From assembly GCF_004343155.1 (NCBI RefSeq), contig NZ_SMDC01000006.1:143513-207512 (forward strand): 64,000 bases of DNA. The letters are read 5' to 3'. The notes under the pieces were generated by a model. That model saw nothing but the letters and a program-made list of their open reading frames with translations. It had not been told where the DNA came from and ran no database searches. Below are positions 58,419 through 64,000 of this stretch, in pieces. The position numbers were made by a program, and so were the translations under genes. Origin of the DNA: Marichromatium gracile. GTDB taxonomy: Bacteria; Pseudomonadota; Gammaproteobacteria; Chromatiales; Chromatiaceae. Within the stretch, counting starts at the first letter, position 1. Each line of letters starts with the position of its first letter.

Positions 58419-61058
58419 ATGTATCGTAACAACCCGCACCCTGTCCATCTCAAGGATTACCGTCCACCCGAGTTCCTGATCGATACCGTCGATCTGCGTT
58501 TCGAACTCGATGCCGACCGGACCCGGGTCGAGGCGCGTCTGGCGCTGCGTCGCAATCCCGCCGCCACCCGCGGCGACGGTGATCTGCGGCTCGACGGCGA
58601 ACAGCTCGAACTCGAGTCGGTGGCCCTCGACGATCAGCCGCTGACCCCGGCCGAGTATCGGGTCGAGCCTGAGTCGCTGACCATCCACCGCGTCCCCGAC
58701 CGCTTCACCCTCACCACCCGGGTGACGATCAGCCCGAGCCAGAACACCGCGCTCGAGGGGCTCTACCAGTCCGGCGACATGCTCTGCACCCAGTGCGAGG
58801 CCGAGGGCTTCCGCCGCATCACCTATTTTCTCGATCGCCCCGACGTGATGGCGCGTTTCACCACCACGCTGATCGCCGACACCGAGCGCTATCCGGTGCT
58901 GCTCGCCAACGGCAACCCCGCCGAACAACGCACCCTCGACGACGGTCGCCAGCTGGCGCGCTGGGTCGATCCCTTCCCCAAGCCCTGCTATCTGTTCGCG
59001 CTCATCGCCGGCGACCTGCGCGCGGTCGAGGACCGCTTCACCACCGCCTCCGGGCGCGAGGTGGCGCTGCGCATCTATGTCGAGCCGCACAACCTCGACA
59101 AGTGCGACCACGCAATGCGCTCGCTCAAGCAGTCGATGCGCTGGGACGAGGAGCGCTACGGGCGCGAGTACGACCTCGACATCTTCATGATCGTCGCCGT
59201 CAGCCACTTCAACATGGGCGCGATGGAGAACAAGGGGCTCAACGTCTTCAACGACAAGTACGTGCTCGCCCGCCCCGACACCGCCACCGATCAGGACTTC
59301 CAGGGTATCGAGGGGGTGATCGCCCACGAGTACTTCCACAACTGGACCGGCAACCGCATCACCTGTCGCGACTGGTTCCAGCTCAGTCTCAAGGAGGGCT
59401 TCACCGTCTATCGCGACCAGGAGTTCTCCGCCGACATGGGCTCGCGCGGGGTCAAGCGCATCGCCGACGTGCGTCTGCTGCGCGCTCACCAGTTCGCCGA
59501 GGACGCCAGCCCCATGGCTCATCCGGTGCGCCCCGAGTCCTATATCGAGATCAACAACTTCTACACCGTCACTGTCTACGAGAAGGGCGCCGAGCTGGTG
59601 CGGATGCAGGCCGCACTGCTCGGTCCCGAGCGTTTCCGTCGCGCCACCGACCTCTATTTCGAGCGCCATGACGGTCAGGCGGTGACCACCGACGACTTCG
59701 TGCGCTGCATGGAGGACGCCAGTGGCTGCGATCTCGGTCAGTTCCGTCGCTGGTACAGCCAGGCCGGCACCCCGGAGCTCGAGGTCGAGGGTCATCACGA
59801 CGCCGGATCGGCGACCTATCGGCTGCGGGTGCGTCAACACACCCCGTCGACCCCGGGGCAGCCGGAGAAGGCGCCGCTGCACCTGCCGCTGGCCCTGGCG
59901 CTGCTCGATGCCGAGGGGCGCGAGCTGGCGCTGCGCCTCGACGGCGAGGACGGGGCGGCGCCCGCCGGCACCCGGGTGCTGGAGCTGCGCGAGGCCGAGC
60001 AGTGCTTCACCTTCGTCGATGTCCCCGAGCCGCCGGTGCCCTCGCTGCTGCGTGGATTCAGCGCCCCGGTGCGGCTGCGCTTCGACTACAGCGATGCCGA
60101 GTTGATGTTCCTGATGGCCCATGACGGCGACGGCTTCAACCGCTGGGATGCGGCCCAGACGCTGATGCAGCGTCTGTTGCTGCGACTGGTGGAGGATCCC
60201 GCCGCGGTGATCCCCGAGTCCTTCTTCGCCGCTTTCGCCCAGGCGCTCGACGATCGCACCGGCGATCCGGCGCTGCTCGCCGAGGTGCTGACCCTGCCCG
60301 CCGAGTCCTATCTCGGCGATCAGCTGGCGGTGGTCGACGTCGACGGTATCCATCGCGCCCGTTGTACCCTGGAGCGGGCCATCGGCGCGCGGTTGCGCGA
60401 TCGGTTGCTGGCGGTCCACGCCGCCCATGACGACACCGGCCCCTATCGCCTCACCCCCGAGGCGATCGGTGCGCGGGCGCTGAAGAACCGCGCCCTGGGC
60501 TATCTGCTCGCCGCCGGCGACGCCGAGGGGCTGGCGCGCTGCATCGCCCAGTTCGAGGCCGCACGCAACATGACCGACTGCATCAGCGCGCTGCGCCTGC
60601 TGGTCGACCATGGCGGCGAGGCCGGGCTGGAGGCGCTGAGCAGTTTCCACACCCGCTGGTCGGGCGAGCCGCTGGTGCTCGACAAGTGGTTCAGCGTCCA
60701 GGCCACCAGCCCACGGCCCGATACCCTGGCGCGGGTCGAGCGGCTGATGCGCGACCCCGACTTCTCGCTGCGCAATCCCAATCGTGTGCGCAGCCTGATC
60801 GGCGCCTTCTGCAACGCCAACCCGGTGTGCTTCCACGCCGCCGACGGCAGCGGTTATCGCTTCCTCGCCGATCGCGTGCTCGAGCTCGATCCGCTCAACC
60901 CCCAGGTCGCCTCGCGGCTGATGCGCGCGCTGGTGCGCTGGCGGCGCTTCGATGCCGCTCGCCAGGCGCTGATGCGCGCCGAGATCGAGCGCGTGCTCGC
61001 CGCCGAGGCGCTCTCGCGCGACGTCTACGAGGTCGCGGCCAAGGCGCTCGAGGACTGA
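58419..61058 (+). CDS. pepN: aminopeptidase N
   Basis: An 879-aa M1 metallopeptidase, close to the length of E. coli PepN (870). The exopeptidase motif GAMEN is in [12 protein letters not shown]. The zinc site HEYFH is at 303-307, with the third ligand Glu in [13 protein letters not shown]. It removes N-terminal residues from peptides in the cytoplasm. The start at 58419 gives the usual N-terminus ([20 protein letters not shown]). Confidence 0.97.
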   Translation: MYRNNPHPVHLKDYRPPEFLIDTVDLRFELDADRTRVEARLALRRNPAATRGDGDLRLDGEQLELESVALDDQPLTPAEYRVEPESLTIHRVPDRFTLTTRVTISPSQNTALEGLYQSGDMLCTQCEAEGFRRITYFLDRPDVMARFTTTLIADTERYPVLLANGNPAEQRTLDDGRQLARWVDPFPKPCYLFALIAGDLRAVEDRFTTASGREVALRIYVEPHNLDKCDHAMRSLKQSMRWDEERYGREYDLDIFMIVAVSHFNMGAMENKGLNVFNDKYVLARPDTATDQDFQGIEGVIAHEYFHNWTGNRITCRDWFQLSLKEGFTVYRDQEFSADMGSRGVKRIADVRLLRAHQFAEDASPMAHPVRPESYIEINNFYTVTVYEKGAELVRMQAALLGPERFRRATDLYFERHDGQAVTTDDFVRCMEDASGCDLGQFRRWYSQAGTPELEVEGHHDAGSATYRLRVRQHTPSTPGQPEKAPLHLPLALALLDAEGRELALRLDGEDGAAPAGTRVLELREAEQCFTFVDVPEPPVPSLLRGFSAPVRLRFDYSDAELMFLMAHDGDGFNRWDAAQTLMQRLLLRLVEDPAAVIPESFFAAFAQALDDRTGDPALLAEVLTLPAESYLGDQLAVVDVDGIHRARCTLERAIGARLRDRLLAVHAAHDDTGPYRLTPEAIGARALKNRALGYLLAAGDAEGLARCIAQFEAARNMTDCISALRLLVDHGGEAGLEALSSFHTRWSGEPLVLDKWFSVQATSPRPDTLARVERLMRDPDFSLRNPNRVRSLIGAFCNANPVCFHAADGSGYRFLADRVLELDPLNPQVASRLMRALVRWRRFDAARQALMRAEIERVLAAEALSRDVYEVAAKALED

Positions 61059-61164
61059 GCGCGCCAGGGCCCGCCACCCGCGGCGGGTCCTGTCATCCCC
61101 TTGTCAAAGCCGCGCCGACCCACTACCGTGCTCGGCTTCCCATCGATCCACTCAGGAATTCACC

Positions 61165-61503
61165 ATGTCCGATTACCCGCGTTGCCCTCGGTGTGAGAGC
61201 GAGAACACCTATTCCGACGGCATGCTCTACATCTGCCCCGATTGCGCCCACGAGTGGTCGATGCATGAGGAGGAGACGGAGGAGCAGGCCGAGGCCGGGG
61301 TGCGCGACGCCAACGGCAACCTGCTCGCCGACGGCGATACCGTGGTGGTGATCAAGGACCTCAAGGTCAAGGGCAGCTCCTCGCCGTTGAAGGTCGGTAC
61401 CAAGATCAAGAACATCCGTCTGGTCGACGGCGACCACGAGGTCGACTGCAAGACCGATCTCGGCAACCTGATGCTCAAGGCCTGCTATCTGCGCAAGGCC
61501 TGA
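61165..61503 (+). CDS. YjdM/PhnA-like zinc-ribbon protein
   Basis: A 112-aa protein of the PhnA/YjdM family. The N-terminal zinc ribbon is [21 protein letters not shown] (C7, C10, C24, C27 pattern). The C-terminal SH3-like domain has [16 protein letters not shown] and ends [10 protein letters not shown]. The function is unsettled; despite the name it is not a phosphonoacetate hydrolase. It is a single gene between pepN and lptF. Confidence 0.9.
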   Translation: MSDYPRCPRCESENTYSDGMLYICPDCAHEWSMHEEETEEQAEAGVRDANGNLLADGDTVVVIKDLKVKGSSSPLKVGTKIKNIRLVDGDHEVDCKTDLGNLMLKACYLRKA

Positions 61504-61591
61504 GCGCCTCCTCGATCACCGGGGTCGGTCGCCGATGGCGGCGATCGGCCCGCGCGTGTCAGAATGACACCGCTCGGGTAACGGAAACGCC

Positions 61592-62695
61592 ATGCTCGGA
61601 ATCGTCGATCGCTATGTGCTGCGGGAGGTGACCAAGGTCTTCCTGGCCATCGTGCTGACGCTCGCGCTGATCGTCGCCAGCATGTTGTTGCTGCGCACCT
61701 TCGAGGAGGTCAACGTCGGCGCGCTGAGCGTGACCCTGGTGTTCCGCTTCCTTGGTTATCAGCTGGTGCGCGATGCCTCCAGCCTGTTGCCGCCGGCCTT
61801 CTTCCTCGCCGCGCTGGTCACCCTCAGCCGCCTGGCGCGCGACAGCGAGCTGATCGCCATGCACGCCTGCGGGCTCGGTCCCTCGCGCACCTATCGCGCG
61901 CTGCTGCTGCTCGCCGTCCCGGTCGCCGCGCTCACCGCCTGGTTCGCCCTGGTGCTCCAACCCTGGGCGGCCACCGGCATCCAGGACATCCGCATGCAGC
62001 AGAAGGAGCAGGCGGCGCAGATCGCCGGGCTGCAGCCGGGACGCTTCTATGTCGAGGAAGAGGGCGATGTGGTGGTCTATATCGGCGCGATCGACCGCCA
62101 TCGCTCGCTCGGCGACGTCTTCCTGCTCGATCGGCGCGGTGGCACCAACCGCATGGTGGTCAGCGAAGGCGGGGTGCACCGGCTCGAGGAGGGCAGCGGC
62201 GACCATCTGGTCACCCTCACCAGCGGTCATCGCTTCGACGGCAACCCCGGAGAGGCCGCCTTCATGATCGGCGACTTCGATGCCTACGAGATCCGTATCC
62301 GCGCCAAGGAGCGCGCCGCGCGCGCGCGCGGCAAGCGCTCGACGGTCCCGACCTCGGAGCTGCGCGTCGCCGCCGACCTGGCCGATCGGGTCGAGTTCGA
62401 ACACCGTCTGGCCGCGCCGCTGGCGATCTTCACCCTGGCGGTGCTGGCGATCCCGCTGGTGGCGGTCTCGCCGCGTCAGAGTTCGACCGGACGTCTGGCG
62501 CTCGCCTTCCTCGCCTATTTCTGCTTCTTCAACCTGCAGCGTCTCGCCGAGGGTTGGCTCGAGGAGGGCATCACCCCGCTATGGCTGAGCAGCCAGTGGT
62601 ATCAGCTGTTGATCCTCGTCGTCGTCTATCTCGCACTGCTCCCCGACAGCCTGTGGGCGCGCCGGGTGCTCGGACGCTGGCGGCGCGCGGATTAG
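61592..62695 (+). CDS. lptF: LPS export permease LptF
   Basis: A 367-aa subunit of the LptB2FG transporter that extracts LPS from the inner membrane. Three N-terminal helices (to about 115), a periplasmic jellyroll (about 130-255) and three C-terminal helices are seen. LVRDASSLLPPAFFLAALVTLSRLARDSELIAMHACG contains the coupling-helix region. The next gene is a LysE-type exporter, not lptG, which usually follows. The start at 61592 gives the standard IVDRYVLRE N-terminus. Confidence 0.93.
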   Translation: MLGIVDRYVLREVTKVFLAIVLTLALIVASMLLLRTFEEVNVGALSVTLVFRFLGYQLVRDASSLLPPAFFLAALVTLSRLARDSELIAMHACGLGPSRTYRALLLLAVPVAALTAWFALVLQPWAATGIQDIRMQQKEQAAQIAGLQPGRFYVEEEGDVVVYIGAIDRHRSLGDVFLLDRRGGTNRMVVSEGGVHRLEEGSGDHLVTLTSGHRFDGNPGEAAFMIGDFDAYEIRIRAKERAARARGKRSTVPTSELRVAADLADRVEFEHRLAAPLAIFTLAVLAIPLVAVSPRQSSTGRLALAFLAYFCFFNLQRLAEGWLEEGITPLWLSSQWYQLLILVVVYLALLPDSLWARRVLGRWRRAD

Positions 62696-62708
62696 TCCGC
62701 CCAGGGCG

Positions 62709-63326
62709 ATGGAGCTCCTGCCCTGGCAGCCGTTGATCGCGGGTCTGATGCTGGGCGTGGCGATCGCTGCTCCCCCTGGTCCGGTGGGGCTGCTGTGCAT
62801 GAGCCGTACCCTGGCCCACGGCGCACGCAATGGCTTGGCGACCGGTCTGGGTGCGGCCCTGGCCGATGCCTGCTACGGTGCGCTGGTGGCCCTCGGCGCC
62901 ACCGCCCTTGCCGAGCTGCTCACCGCTCATGCCGCCGGGCTGCGCCTGACCGGTGGCCTCCTGTTGATACTGCTGGGCATGCGTCAGCTGGTCGATGTCG
63001 CAGTCGTGCCGTCGGCGGTTCCAGCGCCCCCGCGGCACGGCTCGGCGTTGCTCTCGGCCCTGGCCCTGACCCTCACCAACCCGATGACCCTCTTCGCCTT
63101 CGTCGTCGCCCTGGCCGCCTTCGGTCAGTCGGGGGCGACCATTGCCAGTAGTGGGGCCTGGGCCCTGGTCGTCGGGGTGTTGCTCGGCTCGATGCTGTGG
63201 TGGTGCCTGCTGGTCGCGCTGGTGGTGTGGCTCGGGCGTCTGCTGTCGGCGTCTGCCCAGCGCCGTATCCGCCTGCTCTCGGCGCTGGCGCTGATGGCGC
63301 TGGGCGGCGCGGTCCTGCTCGGTTGA
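62709..63326 (+). CDS. LysE/RhtB-family exporter
   Basis: A 205-aa membrane protein with six predicted helices. The N-terminal AAPPGPVGLLCMSRTLAHG and GLGAALADACYG and the central LTLTNPMTLFAF are hallmarks of LysE-type amino-acid exporters. The substrate is unknown. It starts 13 bases after lptF and may be in the same operon. It converges with the RTX gene 7 bases away. Confidence 0.88.
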   Translation: MELLPWQPLIAGLMLGVAIAAPPGPVGLLCMSRTLAHGARNGLATGLGAALADACYGALVALGATALAELLTAHAAGLRLTGGLLLILLGMRQLVDVAVVPSAVPAPPRHGSALLSALALTLTNPMTLFAFVVALAAFGQSGATIASSGAWALVVGVLLGSMLWWCLLVALVVWLGRLLSASAQRRIRLLSALALMALGGAVLLG

Positions 63327-63333
63327 ACCAGGC

Positions 63334-64000
63334 TCAGGCGAGCAGCAGCGCGGTGTCGGCAACGGTGCCGAGTCGTCCCTCGGCCGCGCCCCAGAGGACG
63401 AAGTGCGAGGTGGCGTCGAGCCCGGCTGCGGCGACGTCGGGGTTGGCCGCGAGATAGGCGGCGGTGTCGAACCAGGGGCCGGGCGCGCGGTTCTCGTCGG
63501 CGCCGTAGGACCAGTAGTGCTCGATGGCCGAGGCGAAGGTGCCGTCGGCGACGGCGGCGGCGACGTCGGGGTTGTCGGCGAGGTAGTCCTCGCCGTCCCA
63601 GAGCGCGTGCGGTGCGCGCCCCTCGGCGATGCCCCATTGCTGGAAGTGGTCCAGGGCGGTGGCGAAGGTGCCGGCGGCGACGGCGGCGGCGACGTCCGGG
63701 TTCTCGGCGAGATAGAAGCTCGCGTCGAAGGCGTTGCCGTCGGTGAACTGGCGCGCCGCCGAGAAGGTCTGCACCAGGGTGATGGCGCCATCGGCGGTGC
63801 TGACCAGCAGCTCGACATCGGCGCCGAGGGTATCGGTGCCGGTGGGGCCGAGCAGGGTGGCCGAGCCGTCGGCCGCGCGCGTCAGCGTCAGCTCGGTCAT
63901 GGTGGCGGCGACCTCGGCGGTGTCGGCGCCAAAGCCGCCAGCAAGCTGGTCGTTGCCGCTGCCGCCGACGAGGATATCGGCGCCGAGTCCGCCGTCGAGC
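63334..64000 (-). CDS. RTX-type protein, C-terminal part (continues beyond window)
   Basis: Open frame from the stop at 63334 to the window edge, about 222 residues. Next to the edge lie calcium-binding RTX nonapeptides (GGLGADILVGGSGNDQLAGG). A short linker with VELLVSTADGAITL follows, then three tandem copies of a module of about 40 residues with the core YLAENPDVAAAV, YLADNPDVAAAV or YLAANPDVAAAG and an HF/HYxxxGxxEGRAP-like end. The end TALLLA could be a type I secretion tail. The ATG at 63900 is internal, not a start, since the frame stays open upstream. A secreted adhesin or enzyme is likely. Confidence 0.82.
   Translation of the reverse strand, partial: LDGGLGADILVGGSGNDQLAGGFGADTAEVAATMTELTLTRAADGSATLLGPTGTDTLGADVELLVSTADGAITLVQTFSAARQFTDGNAFDASFYLAENPDVAAAVAAGTFATALDHFQQWGIAEGRAPHALWDGEDYLADNPDVAAAVADGTFASAIEHYWSYGADENRAPGPWFDTAAYLAANPDVAAAGLDATSHFVLWGAAEGRLGTVADTALLLA

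Noticed and set aside
1..64000. tRNA, rRNA, insertion sequence or prophage genes
   Set aside because: No cloverleaf, rRNA stretch, transposase or phage-type gene was recognised on reading either strand.

Overview
The window is a high-GC chromosomal segment from a phototrophic purple sulfur bacterium, most likely family Chromatiaceae (Allochromatium/Marichromatium-like). Two gene sets support this: an oxidative-type dsr cluster (dsrABEFHCMKLJOPN-R, 44341-57149), and two tandem LH2 antenna operons (pucBABA twice, 35291-37470) followed by the antenna assembly/transport gene pucC. The genus is inferred from gene content and order only.

Layout. 1-3155: nadA and a dynamin-like GTPase, both on the minus strand. 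3596-8781: an RND efflux adaptor and pump; the pump ends in a Lys/Ala/Thr histone-H1-like tail. 8871-14243: two small secreted proteins, a ParA-like ATPase, a membrane protein, a 5'-nucleotidase, a PEP-CTERM-like surface protein and a lytic transglycosylase. 14240-16333: a FimX-like degenerate GGDEF/EAL protein. 16438-19059: the complete EF-P modification set epmB/efp/epmA. 19142-25042: hrpA and a two-gene ABC exporter. 25314-30065: an RlpA-like protein, a GH17-GT2 glucan synthase-like protein and a GT-C glycosyltransferase. 30469-32633: a BaeSR-like two-component system. 32679-34219: an Arg-rich micro-protein, bfd and two complementary bacterioferritin subunits.

34577-39413 is the antenna region: a small membrane protein, pucB1A1B2A2, pucB3A3B4A4 and pucC. 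Both puc promoters carry two TGT-N12-ACA palindromes, 8 bp apart, over the -35 and -10 hexamers. This is the classic PpsR/CrtJ arrangement. 39542-40859 holds a NikK/NikL-like pair without the ABC core. 40881-42936 (minus strand) is an unusual set: a DsrC paralogue with no cysteine, an orphan Cas6/Cmx6-like protein, a helical-repeat protein and a 63-aa protein. It lies beside the dsr cluster, separated from it only by a TauD-like dioxygenase gene.

The dsr genes together encode cytoplasmic sulfur oxidation. DsrEFH passes sulfur to DsrC. DsrAB with DsrL oxidises the DsrC-bound sulfur, and the DsrMKJOP membrane complex handles the electrons. DsrN makes the sirohaem amide cofactor, and DsrR is an A-type accessory protein. 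dsrS, which follows dsrR in Allochromatium vinosum, is not here. 57162-64000 holds housekeeping genes (hslR, grx, pepN, a YjdM/PhnA-like gene, lptF, a LysE-type exporter) and the 3' part of an RTX-repeat protein.

Three intergenic regions (about 51-346, 25043-25313 and 30221-30465) are copies of one dispersed inverted-repeat element that carries CCAGCCG-type heptamer arrays. No rRNA, tRNA, CRISPR array or transposase gene was found.
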